Origin: Primulina eburnea
Lineage: Eukaryota; Streptophyta; Magnoliopsida; Lamiales; Gesneriaceae
Reading direction: 5' to 3'
DNA length: 64,000 nucleotides
Assembly (NCBI RefSeq): GCF_022965805.1
Contig: NC_133110.1
Span: 30,500,668-30,564,667 of the forward strand
The notes under the pieces were generated by a model. The model was not told where the DNA came from. It saw only the letters and a program-made list of their open reading frames with translations, and did no database searches. The translations under genes were made by a program, and so were the position numbers. Positions 33,817-43,364 of the stretch are shown here, piece by piece; position 1 is the stretch's first letter, and each line of letters starts with the position of its first letter.

Positions 33817-35799
33817 TTTCACACCCTTACTCTATACTTAGCATAATTACCATAATCAAAATAAGGTTTGAATGATATAACTATATTATGAATCAAATCA
33901 AACAAGGGGCATCACTTTGACGGTTTGTATAATTTTTGGCATGATGTCCCTATATTTTGTATAAGCTAAAAACTCAACTCAAGCAACAACCTCAAGCCTA
34001 TTCTCATATAAAAACATACTTTGTATCATCATTCATAACATGGAACTTGTTTCAAACCCTCATATAAAATTTACTACAATACATATGCGGAAGCTATACA
34101 ATAAGAAGTCCCGGTTCTTGTCGAGGTAGGGCACGTCACTAGCATCCATTGGCGAACCGGCATCCTAGGCATCTTCACTACCTGATCCTGTAATACATGA
34201 GCTACGTGAGTTTATAAAACTCAATAAGTTGGCACTTATACGTATCAATATGTCGTGATCAATAATGAATCTTAAAAACATGTCATACCGTAGCATATAT
34301 TCAATGTTCATTTTTGTACTTGAGCCTCATTAGTTGACCTGTACTACCGTGCTTGCTTTATTATATAGCTACTACTGTGTTGGACGTCAGGGAGCAACCT
34401 TTGGCATCCCCACGCCCCATGAACATATATTGGCCAATCGCTTTGGTGGACTTAAAACCACCCATGATGTCAACAAGCTCTATATCATGTAAATCAATCT
34501 TTTTCTTTTCATGTTCATGTTCTTGTTCATGACATAGCACCCATCATCAATATTCATGAGTTCCTTACATATTTAATACATAACAATGGAATATGGTGCT
34601 ATGTTTTCATCAATAAGCATACTAACAATGTACATATATCAATAGACAATGAGATGCATTTGAAATTCATAATATTACTCATGTATTACGTCAAGAACAT
34701 GCCAACTTACAGTCCAAGCTTAAGAACACTGGTTTGAGACGGTGTTTCTCGCTCCTATGTTGTCAAACATAACAATAATTCAATCACTATATCTATACTA
34801 GGTGAAGTTTGCTCCTCTACCTTTATAATAATCAAAAGAGATGAAAACTTACACCTTTAGGAAGCTCTTGGGATGAAGAACAAAGTTCTAACTTCAATTC
34901 TATGAAAGGAATGAAGAAGGAATCTTTTGGGAGGAAGAAATCTTGTTTTGCTTCGTGTTCTTGCTGTGAATGAAGTGGGGGATGGTTGGAATGCTTGGAA
35001 AAGTCGATCCTTATCTTTTTATACAGTAGGCTTCGCTAGGGCGGACGTTTTTGACCGCTAGGGCGAGTAAATCTCGGCCCTACAATTTTATTTTCTGTAC
35101 AGGCTCGCTAGGGCGGACTCTTTTGACCGCTAGGGCGAGCCAGTTTCGGCCTACACATTTTATTTCTGCACAGGCTCGCTAGGGCGGATATTTTTGACCG
35201 CTAGGGCGAGCCAGTTTCGGCTCTGCACACTGATTCATCAGAAATTGCTCCAGAAACGGCTCTTCCCTTCATAATCTGGAAAAGTTGTAAACTACAAAGT
35301 TGTAGCCCTATGTCTTGGCTTTAAGCTCTCCAAATTTCAAGTCATTTGGAGGTCTGAGTAAAACGTTATGCCCATTCTCCTAACATGTGTGAAAGAATGA
35401 CGGTATACACGACACACTTCGGGGCGCTTTTGGCTTGTCTTCCACAATGATTTGGACAAAACTCAAAACTTGAAAGTTGTAGCATTATATCTTAGCTTTC
35501 TAAGGGTTAAGGCCTCACACAATTTGGATCAATATTCAAATCATTATGCTAAAACCCGTACGAACTACCATATTTACGTCTCATTTCCCACAACTTCCAT
35601 TACACTATCATCACCTACACATCTTACTCTAACTATTTAGGCATATATTCATTCTCAATATACCATGGACAATATAAAAGTCATGTTCAATCTCAATATT
35701 GATACCTCAATCACCACGTGAAATCTAACAAGCTAAATAACTACATAATAAACGACATAAACGCATTATTATCATTTGTACGAGTAACCGGACATTACA
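33817..35799 (-). repeat. Shared middle LTR of the gypsy B tandem
   Basis: About 1983 bp, homologous to 27161-29177 over its whole length. It acts as 5' LTR of B1 and as 3' LTR of B2: a PBS lies on one side and a polypurine tract on the other. Its PBS-side terminus reads TTTCACACC instead of TGTCACACC. Confidence 0.9.
35034..35208 (-). promoter_or_regulatory. U3 array of paired CGCTAGGGCG decamers, gypsy B middle LTR
   Basis: Pairs start at 35034, 35106 and 35177, each with its second decamer 22 bp on. Pair starts are 72 and 71 bp apart. A candidate TATA (minus CTGTATAAAAAG) lies at 35015-35026. Confidence 0.72.
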
Positions 35800-35812
35800 A
35801 TTCTCCCCTCCT

Positions 35813-36699
35813 TCAAAGAATTTCGTCCTCGAAATTTGACGTACCATATAGTTCAGGATATCTCTGTTGAATCTCGTCTTCTCGTTCCCAAGTTGCTTCT
35901 TCAATTGCATGATTTCGCCATAATAGTTTCACTAAGGGTATTTCCTTGCCTCGTAACACTTTTGATTTCCTGTCGAGGATTTGGACCGGTCGTTCTTCAT
36001 ATGAGAGATTCGATGCAAGCTCCAATGGTTCGAAATGAAGAACGTGAGAAGGATTGGCCAAATACTTTCGTAACAAGGAAACGTGAAAAACATTATGAAC
36101 CTTGGATAAGTTCGGTGGTAAAGCAACTCGGTAGGCCCTGTCTCCTATTCTTTCTAAGATTTCAAATGGACCGATATATCTTGGACACAACATTCCTTTC
36201 TTTCCAAAACGTAAAATTCCCTTCAATGGTGATATCTTTACAAATACATGGTCACCAATCTGAAATTCCAGTCGAAGACGTCGCACATCAGCATATCTTT
36301 TCTGTCGACTTTGGGCAGTGTGCATTCTTTCTCTAATCTTGGTTACCAATTCAGCTGTCTGTTGTACCAATTCAGGGCCTAACAACTTTCGTTCTCCTAT
36401 TTCATCCCAATGTACTGGAGAGCGACATTTTCTACCATATAATGCAGTATATGGTGCCATTCCAATGCTTGACTGATAGCTATTATTATATTTAAACTCA
36501 GCCAACGGTAGTTTACTGTCCCAACTGCCTGGGAAGTCAATAGTACAGGCCCTCAACATATCTTCTAAGATCTGGTTCACTCGTTCTGATTGTCCATCAG
36601 TTTGAGGGTGGAATGCTGTGCTTAATGACAATCGAGTTCCCATAGCATGATGCAAGCTTTTCCAAAATGCTGATGTAAATTTTGGATCTCTATCAGATA
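35813..36699 (-). pseudogene. Gypsy B2 integrase C-terminus and chromodomain
   Basis: The minus-strand frame is nearly identical to the B1 C-terminus: [50 protein letters not shown], the [20 protein letters not shown] segment, and the chromodomain-like tail ending FEDEIL. It is cut at 36699-36704 by the A2 insertion, within the SDRDPKF region of the catalytic core. The reading frame itself is open, so this part had not decayed before A2 arrived. Confidence 0.9.
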
Positions 36700-36704
36700 C
36701 AATG

Positions 36705-37522
36705 TGATGTCAATCTTGACACGAATAAATAGCAAACACGATTAAAAATAAATCGCACCCTTTATTCAATTACGATGTTAAGATCCGTGTGTTTTTCCGA
36801 TCTTTTGATTCAAGTATTGTGTGATATTCACCTCTAAACTAGCAAGAGTTTAGCAACAAATAAACACGAGGATAAACAATCGAAAACTATACGAACCTTC
36901 GAAGAACTTCGCCTACGACAATCCGCACAAGCAACGACCGACAAACGCCACAAAGTTAAAAACTTCGATAAGTTTGATTTGATTTGACAAAGCTAAAAGC
37001 TTTGAAAAGTTGAGAGAAAATTCTCACAAGTTTGATAAACTCAAAATAATATCTGTATTGTGTTCTCTAAAAATTCGTTCAACATAGTTTATATATCAAA
37101 AGATATCATAAAATCTAGTTTCCTAACAAAATAAAACTCTAAAAAAGGCAATTTTGTCGCGCAGAAACACTAGGCACGGACCTCGTGCAGACCTCCGTGT
37201 CTGGGTCCGTGTACATACTGTAACTCATATTCACTCGGGATCAAGGGACACGGACCCCGTTCTCACCTCCGTGTACGGGTCCGTGTAGGCACTGTCTTCG
37301 CCAAATACATAGGGCACGGACCCCGTGCCTGGGTCCGTCGTCAGGTCCGTGCAGGCACTGGATTTGCTCATCTCGGGTTGTGAAGCACACCGACCCCGTG
37401 TGCAGGTCCGTGTAGCCTCGGGTTTCTCCAACAATGTCTGAATGATTTTCTTTTGGCTCCCCAATGCCACTCCCATGTGTTTCCATGCCCTCATCGGAGC
37501 TTGGCTGTCCATGATCGCATCA
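36705..37522 (-). repeat. 3' LTR of A2
   Basis: 818 bp, TGATGTCAATC...GATCGCATCA, flanked outside by CAATG and inside by the polypurine tract. A TATA candidate (minus TGATATATAAAC) lies at 37088-37098, downstream of the array at 37175-37415. Confidence 0.92.
37175..37415 (-). promoter_or_regulatory. U3 array of CACGGACCCCGTG-type units, A2 left LTR
   Basis: Four units begin at 37175, 37249, 37315 and 37388 (spacings 74, 66, 73). Each contains CACGGACC, CCTCCGTGT or a variant, and GGTCCGTG, so a unit can fold on itself. The motif differs completely from that of A1, although the rest of the LTR is related. The right LTR repeats the same spacing from 40816. Confidence 0.68.
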
Positions 37523-38034
37523 TCCTCCCCTTCTTGAAAAGGATTTGTCCTCAAATCTGTGCTACCTACACAAAAACGAAGCAAGTTAGTAATAACAAAG
37601 ATTATGTGACCAACATGCTTACCTCGAAGTTCAATTTTGTAGGTGCTATCCCCCATGTGCGCCATTGACATTTGGAACCTCAGCTCCTTGGTAGCTCTCT
37701 TCTTGTAAACATAAATTACACCAAACATCAAATAACAAATGACACCAAGTGATAAGACATCATTAACTATCACAAAGATCAGATTTCTCCCCTTCTTAGA
37801 CCTAGTTAACAACACAAAAATTTTCACACAAATGCACAACCATAGTTCACTAGGAATAAGAATTACTTTATGCCACACATAAGAATTAAGCTTAGATGCC
37901 TTTCTCCTATATGCAATGCATCTATCAACACACAACTTGACATACCTCTTCATATGCAACCAACACATATAATCATGCATTTCATCAATGATGAAATCAC
38001 AATAGTACGCCCCACTAGCGATCAATCCATAAAA
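37231..38034 (-). pseudogene. A2 degenerate integrase-like segment running into the 3' LTR
   Basis: This minus-strand frame is in phase with the Gag-like frame upstream, separated from it by one TAA (38035-38037). Weak but ordered resemblance to a CRM integrase can be seen: an H-x-x-M-K-R-x-V...C-x-x-C zinc-finger remnant (LHMKRYVKLCVDRCIAY), an RSKKGRNLIFVIVND segment resembling [21 protein letters not shown] resembling the NAYKLDL region, and LRTNPFQEGEDDAIMD across the polypurine tract. The frame continues through the LTR and its array to 37231. The catalytic acidic residues are not preserved, so I infer it is not an active integrase. The alignment is by eye and could be overstated in its middle. 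Confidence 0.6.
37523..37535 (-). other. Polypurine tract of A2
   Basis: The minus strand reads AAGAAGGGGAGGA, identical to gypsy A1, directly before the LTR. Confidence 0.85.
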
Positions 38035-39855
38035 TTAACATAACATAAACAATTTAAGCTCCTTCAAAATATATTCATCATGAACATAGAAATTCTTATA
38101 TCCATCACAAAGATTTGAACATAATGCATAAAATTCACTGTCATAACAAAAACTCATCGCTTTGACAACTCTTGAAAGTTCGCAATCACTAACATTGAAA
38201 TTTGATCTATTCAATATGTCATCATTCTCAAATCTATGAGGTCTAGGCACAAAGATTAACTCACATTCATCCCTCCTAAACTTCACATTTTCAACCCGTT
38301 CTCCCCATTCTTGCAGACAAAACAACAATGACTTAAGGTAAAGAAGCAAATCATACCTCATGGTTGTTGCGTTGGCAACTAACCTTACCTCACCTTGATT
38401 GCCTTCAAAGTCATATGGGTCATCCCATGGCTTTCCCACACCATCTATACTTGCTCGCTTCCACATCATGACACCAATAGAATCCTGCAAAGAAAAATTA
38501 ACAATGCTCGGGATTGAACCGGCTATATCATCACAATATGGATAAACCACTTTGTACAAAGGTACATGTAATGGTTTATGCAATAATAAACAACTCTCAT
38601 CCTCACTCTTTTCACTCCTTTGGACCATCAAATTATTCTTCTTTTCTTTTTCTTTGGCCTCTTTTTCTCTCTCTTTTTTCTTTTCTATGGTCATCTCACT
38701 TTTTTGTTCACTCTTTCTTTCGACCATATATTTTTCTTTTTCTTTTTCTAAGGCCATCTCACTCTTTTGGACACTCTTTTTTTCGGCCATTTTAAATTCT
38801 TTTTCACTCTCACAATTAAATTGTAGTTGATCATCAGTAATTACAATTGAAATAGGTTGATCAAGAAAAGTACATGATGAATCATAGCATGCGTGCAACA
38901 AATTATTACTACTTTCTTCTTTCTCCTCCATAGCACACACATTAGAACTAATTTCACCATCTAAGAATTCACCCTCCACCGCACAACACTCTATGCTCAA
39001 GTCAGAAATTAGTGGAGTACCAACCTCCTCAATCCTCTCAACCTCCACTTTAGGCTCAACATCAATGCTCACTTCAACTCCACACTCGACTGCAACCTTA
39101 GATTCACATTCAACTACCACCTCAACCTCATCCGCAACCTCCCTTTGGGATCTAAGTTCAACTGGCGATTTTACTACAGTCATCTCCTCCTTTGGACACT
39201 GGGTGATATCATGCCCAAACTCTAGACACCAAATACATTGAATATCATAAGTACTAACATTTGAGATTTTAGATGTACCTTGATATTCATATTTGCTAGC
39301 TTCACGTCTCGACTCCTTCTTTGGCCTGGCAATGATTTTCTTTTCCAAGCTCGTCCTCCAATTGGATGCCCATGAATCCTCATACAAGACATGCTCATCT
39401 CTACGAACACCTCTCCTATGAATGTGCTTTGGAGTAAACTGCTTCCTCATCACCATTTTCATCTCATCCCATGTAACTATAGGGTCATCCCCACATCGCC
39501 TCCTACGCAGTACTAATTTATCCCACCAAGTAGTAGCATAGTTGGTAAACTCACTACAAGCTCGTCTTACCTTCATTGCTTCGGTATAATTCTCCCGACT
39601 CTCAAATACACACTCCATTCTCTCTTCCCACTCAAGGTACGCCTTTGGATCGGCTTCCCCACTGAAAAATGGAATGGTCATCTTCGTGCCACTAAGTCTA
39701 TACCCTTCCCGGCTTCTATACCCCTTATCCTCATCAAATCTCCTATAACAATCCATGTTCAACAACGCATCTCCTCCAACTCTACTACCTCGTTTATTCT
39801 CCCACCTTCTATCCAACCCTCCTAACATCGTTTTAAATTGACGTTCGTCAATCAT
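38035..39855 (-). CDS. A2 Gag-like protein (606 codons)
   Basis: The frame begins at ATG 39855 (MIDERQFKTMLGG). From about residue 58 it has a Gag domain related to that of A1 (IPFFSGEADPKAYLEWEERM, FTNYATTWWDKLVLRRRR, WDEMKMVMRKQFTPKH). It then jumps to a single knuckle at about 203-217 (CIWCLEFGHDITQC), missing most of the A1 sequence between. Next come an acidic, valine-rich stretch, a Lys/Glu-rich coiled-coil-like region with repeats of the type ERKSEQKSEM (about 345-410), and a C-terminal part without protease or RT motifs. Gag would form particles or bind RNA. An open frame of this length in an element without RT is notable. It could be a functional Gag used in trans or simply a frame not yet broken. 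Confidence 0.65.
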   Translation of the reverse strand: MIDERQFKTMLGGLDRRWENKRGSRVGGDALLNMDCYRRFDEDKGYRSREGYRLSGTKMTIPFFSGEADPKAYLEWEERMECVFESRENYTEAMKVRRACSEFTNYATTWWDKLVLRRRRCGDDPIVTWDEMKMVMRKQFTPKHIHRRGVRRDEHVLYEDSWASNWRTSLEKKIIARPKKESRREASKYEYQGTSKISNVSTYDIQCIWCLEFGHDITQCPKEEMTVVKSPVELRSQREVADEVEVVVECESKVAVECGVEVSIDVEPKVEVERIEEVGTPLISDLSIECCAVEGEFLDGEISSNVCAMEEKEESSNNLLHACYDSSCTFLDQPISIVITDDQLQFNCESEKEFKMAEKKSVQKSEMALEKEKEKYMVERKSEQKSEMTIEKKKEREKEAKEKEKKNNLMVQRSEKSEDESCLLLHKPLHVPLYKVVYPYCDDIAGSIPSIVNFSLQDSIGVMMWKRASIDGVGKPWDDPYDFEGNQGEVRLVANATTMRYDLLLYLKSLLFCLQEWGERVENVKFRRDECELIFVPRPHRFENDDILNRSNFNVSDCELSRVVKAMSFCYDSEFYALCSNLCDGYKNFYVHDEYILKELKLFMLC

Positions 39856-40511
39856 AATACCTGCAAGAAAAGGTTAGTATAAAAGAATAAAATAAATAAA
39901 TTTCCTCACCACAAATCCTCACAAATCACTCCAATGAAAAATTCACTCGCACTCGTCTTTTTCCCTCACCACAAAAGCTCACCGGTCACTCCAAAGAAAT
40001 TCTCTCGTCTCTCCTCTCTTATTTTTTTGCTCACAACAAATACTCAATAGTCACTCCAAAGAAATAACACTCACACTCAAATGTTTCCACTCGAATTTGA
40101 TAGTACTCTCAAAAGTGTGCTCAAGCTTTGTATTTGGGATATCAAACAATCAAGGTTCAAACTTGTGAACAAATGCGACCGACTCACTTGGACTGTGTAG
40201 ACAAGAAATTCGAATATGAATTTTTTTTTTTTGACTGTGAGAGACAATTAAATATGAATCTCTAAAGAAAATAGAACAAGATATCAAAATGAAATAATGG
40301 TGAATTTTCGGAATTTTTGTACTTTTTTTTTTTTTTTTTTGAGTACTACTCGAAAATCCCAAAAAAAAAGTCACCAACAAATTTCGAGAATCACAGATTC
40401 ACGAAAAAATTACGAAGAACGATAGAACAAAACAGATCTGAAAATAAACGAATAGATAATACAGATCTGCAATTTAAGAACAAGATAATTTACTTGAATT
40501 CAATAAACCTG
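39856..40511 (-). other. A2 leader
   Basis: An untranslated region homologous to the A1 leader, with poly-T/poly-A runs near 40219 and 40320-40340. No gene is supported. Confidence 0.65.
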
Positions 40512-40518
40512 GCTCTGA
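40512..40518 (-). other. Truncated primer-binding site of A2
   Basis: Only GCTCTGA of the expected GCTCTGATACCA remains before the sequence jumps into the LTR interior (AACAAGATAACTATACG). The deletion took the PBS end and about 180 bp of the LTR. In its present form the element could not prime reverse transcription. Confidence 0.7.
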
Positions 40519-41162
40519 ACAAGATAACTATACGAACCTTCGAAGAACTTCGCCTACGACAATCCGCACAAGCAACGACCGACAAACGCCACAAAGTTAA
40601 AAACTTTGATAAGTTTGATTTGATTTGACAAAGCTAAAAGCTTTGAAAAGTTGAGAGAAAATTCTCACAAGTTTGATAAACTCAAAATAATATCTGTATT
40701 GTGTTCTCTAAAAATTCGTTCAACATAGTCTATATATCAAAAGATATCATAAAATCTAGTTTCCTAACAAAATAAAACTCTAAAAAAGGTAATTTTGTCG
40801 CGCAGAAACACTAGGCACGGACCCCGTGCAGACCTCCGTGTCTGGGTCCGTGTACATACTGTAACTCATCTTCAGTCAAGATCAAGGGACACAGACCCCG
40901 TGCTCACCTCCGTGTATGGGTCCGTGTAGGCACTGTCTTCGCCAAATACATAGGGCACGGACCCCGTGCCTGGGTCCGTCTTCGGGTCCGTGCAGGCACT
41001 GGATTTTATCATCTCGGGTTGTGAAGCACACGGACCCCGTGTGCAGGTCCGTGTAGCCTCGGGTTTCTCCAACAATGCCTGAATGATTTTCTTTTGGCTC
41101 CCAACGCCACTCCCATGTGTTTCCATGCCCTCCTCGAAGCTTGGCTGTCCATGATCGCATCA
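40519..41162 (-). repeat. 5' LTR of A2, 5'-truncated at the PBS side
   Basis: About 640 bp, matching 36885-37522. It includes the array units at 40816, 40890, 40956 and 41029 and the TATA candidate near 40730. It ends GATCGCATCA followed by the target duplication CAATG. Confidence 0.88.
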
Positions 41163-41167
41163 CAATG

Positions 41168-41700
41168 GACACTGGGATACCATGAAGCCTCACTATCTCC
41201 TTGATGTATTCTTCAGCATATTGATTCATCGTGTATGTGGTCTTCACCGGAAGAAAGTGAGCTGATTTTGTAAGTCGATCGACAATAACCCATATAGCAT
41301 TGAATCCTCTTTGTGTTCTTGGCAGACCAAGGATGAAATCCATTGTGATATGTTCTCATTTCCACTCAGGAATGGGTAGCGGTTTCAGAAGTCCTGCTGG
41401 TCTTTGATGTTCAGCCTTGACCTGTTGACAAGTTAGACATTGTGCAACAAATTGAGCAATGTCCTTTTTCATACCTAGCCACCAAAATAATGGTTTCAAA
41501 TCCTTGTACATTTTCGTGCCTCCTGGATGGATCGAATAGGGAGTAGCATGAGCATCAATAAGAATGTCGTTCCTGATCGTTCCTTATTTTGGTACACACA
41601 GTCTCCCTCGATATGTCCATATTCCTTCCCCATCCAATTCAAAGTTCAAATTTCCTTTTTCTTCATCTCGCTGCCTCAATTGTTGTAATTCATTATCTGT
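41168..41700 (-). pseudogene. Gypsy B2 integrase N-terminal half
   Basis: A minus-strand segment between the A2 and D insertions. It covers the integrase zinc finger ([30 protein letters not shown]) and the start of the core ([28 protein letters not shown]). Two stops not present in B1 are visible: TGG to TGA in the EWKWEH motif (about 41355) and CAA to TAA in the CVPKQG motif (about 41586). Confidence 0.87.
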
Positions 41701-41705
41701 GTTTT

Positions 41706-43324
41706 TGTGACACCCTGACCCGATACAATTAAAATACAGCGGAATTTAAAATTTTCTTTCAAACATGGAAGGAGTTTCAAGATACATTTTATAAAAGTGT
41801 TTACAAAATAACAACATGATCATTCCAATGACATAACAAAATACAAAATATCATTAGTGTGATCATGTTACAAAATGGTACAAAATAATCATCCTTCCAA
41901 TCTTCGTATGCATATGACCCCCATCCACAGTCAACGTCCCGGTCCGTCGCTCTTATCTGCATCACATGAAAATAACTGAAATGAGAATAAATCTCAGCAA
42001 GAGGAACTCTTACATAGCAATGATACATAGTATACACTGTAAAACATGGCTTTTAAATCATAAATACCATCGACTCTGAAACATGAATAACGTAGCAATA
42101 ACTGTAGCAATAGCAATGGCAATAGATAGCAAAACGATGGTATTTCTCTTTCTATGGTTGGATTGATATCAATAGTATCTGTGACTATGGTTGCCAATAT
42201 CCCATCGATATAAATCGATAACTGTGAGGGGATAAAAGCCTATGGTCGATGATCATCTAATTGCATGCAATGCTCTGACTATGATTAACCAATCCAATAA
42301 AACATTTGAACTCTGAATATCATTTAAAGCCGTCGTTTCGCAATCTCATAATATCTCTTGTATTCCCTTTTTAACAATAGTGAGACATCAATGCCTCCAA
42401 TAGATAATCAATGAAATCAATACATAACAATGGATCAATTGAAGGGAATAACACTTTGAAACCTTTAAAACACAATACATATAATATCATGTGAGCAAAA
42501 AGGATGAAATTCCACTTACAAACCAATTGAACACCTCCAACTATACTCTTGGTACACCACCTACAACAATATTCCATAAATAACACCAATATCAAGACTA
42601 AATCCAAAAGTCCATGCTAAATAATCCATAGAACCATCAAAACATCAAATCCAAAATAACCCTTAACTCGAAACCTCATTAGAATCGCACCAAAAACTTA
42701 CCTAAGCTTCCTTATACCACGGAGAACGATGATCTCAAGTCGGAAATCCAAATAACTCCAAGAATCAAAGGTAGGAAGCTAAAGAAATGGATGAAAACCC
42801 TTGCCAAAAGAGAGAAAATCGGAAATGGAGGAAAGAAGATAAGGTAGGTATGACCAACAACTCCCAAAAAGTCACTTAAAAACTCGCCCATACTTACACC
42901 GCGGGTGCGGTCACACAAGCACCGCGGGTGCGCTAAGCTCACGGCAACCAAAATAAATCCCATGCACGAACACCGCGGGTGCGGTGCTACAATTACCGCG
43001 GGTGCGGTCTCACCGCGGGTGCGGTCCTTGCACTGCCGCGGGTGCGGTGATGCCACGGCCCTCCAAAACCAAAATCATGAATAGTACACCGCGGGGGCAC
43101 TCATCTAAGAGCGCGGGTGCACTCTACTCACGGCAATTAACAGTAACAAAACAACTAAAAATCGATTCGAAACGCTGAAACGAACAATCAACACCAACTA
43201 ACACCTCAAATAAATAATAACCAATAATACTATAGCCCAAAACACAACTATAATCATCTAATCACATAACCCAATTAACACAATAAAGCTTAAACCGTAC
43301 CGTACACCGGGCTCGGCTATTACA
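41706..43324 (-). repeat. 3' LTR of gypsy D
   Basis: 1619 bp, TGTGACACCC...GGCTATTACA. Contains the U3 array at 42898-43123. I see no clear TATA box downstream of the array on the minus strand. Confidence 0.95.
42898..43123 (-). promoter_or_regulatory. U3 array of ACCGCGGGTGCGGT motifs, gypsy D left LTR
   Basis: Eight copies begin at 42898, 42921, 42972, 42995, 43012, 43035, 43088 and 43110. They pair with offsets 23, 23, 23 and 22, and pair starts are 74, 40 and 76 bp apart. In the sense direction the motif is ACCGCACCCGCGGT, the same as in gypsy C. Confidence 0.72.
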
Positions 43325-43336
43325 ATCTCCCCTCCT
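43325..43336 (-). other. Polypurine tract of gypsy D
   Basis: The minus strand reads AGGAGGGGAGAT next to the LTR start TGTAATAG. Confidence 0.85.
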
Positions 43337-43364
43337 TAGAGGAATTTCGTCCTCGAAATTGACG

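Larger units (their letters stand above)
36705..41162 (-). mobile_element. A2: non-autonomous CRM-like element without protease, RT or RNase H
   Basis: A 4458-bp minus-strand element with perfect target duplication CAATG (36700-36704 and 41163-41167), inserted in the integrase region of gypsy B2. The left LTR is 818 bp. The right LTR lacks its first ~180 bp and part of the PBS. LTRs and leader are related to gypsy A1, but the internal region encodes only a Gag-like protein followed in frame by a degenerate integrase-like segment. LTR divergence over the shared ~640 bp is about 3% by eye, much of it inside the U3 array. It needs enzymes from another element to move. Comparable classes are the non-autonomous CRM elements and TR-GAG elements of other plants. 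Confidence 0.88.

Noticed and set aside
38514..38830. Ser/Phe-rich plus-strand frames of ~92 codons
   Set aside because: Antisense of the Lys/Glu-rich low-complexity region of the A2 Gag-like protein.
42712..43056. 114-codon frame over the D array (also 48923-49267)
   Set aside because: A repetitive Pro/Arg/His-rich reading of the array and its flank, identical in both LTRs and without a domain.
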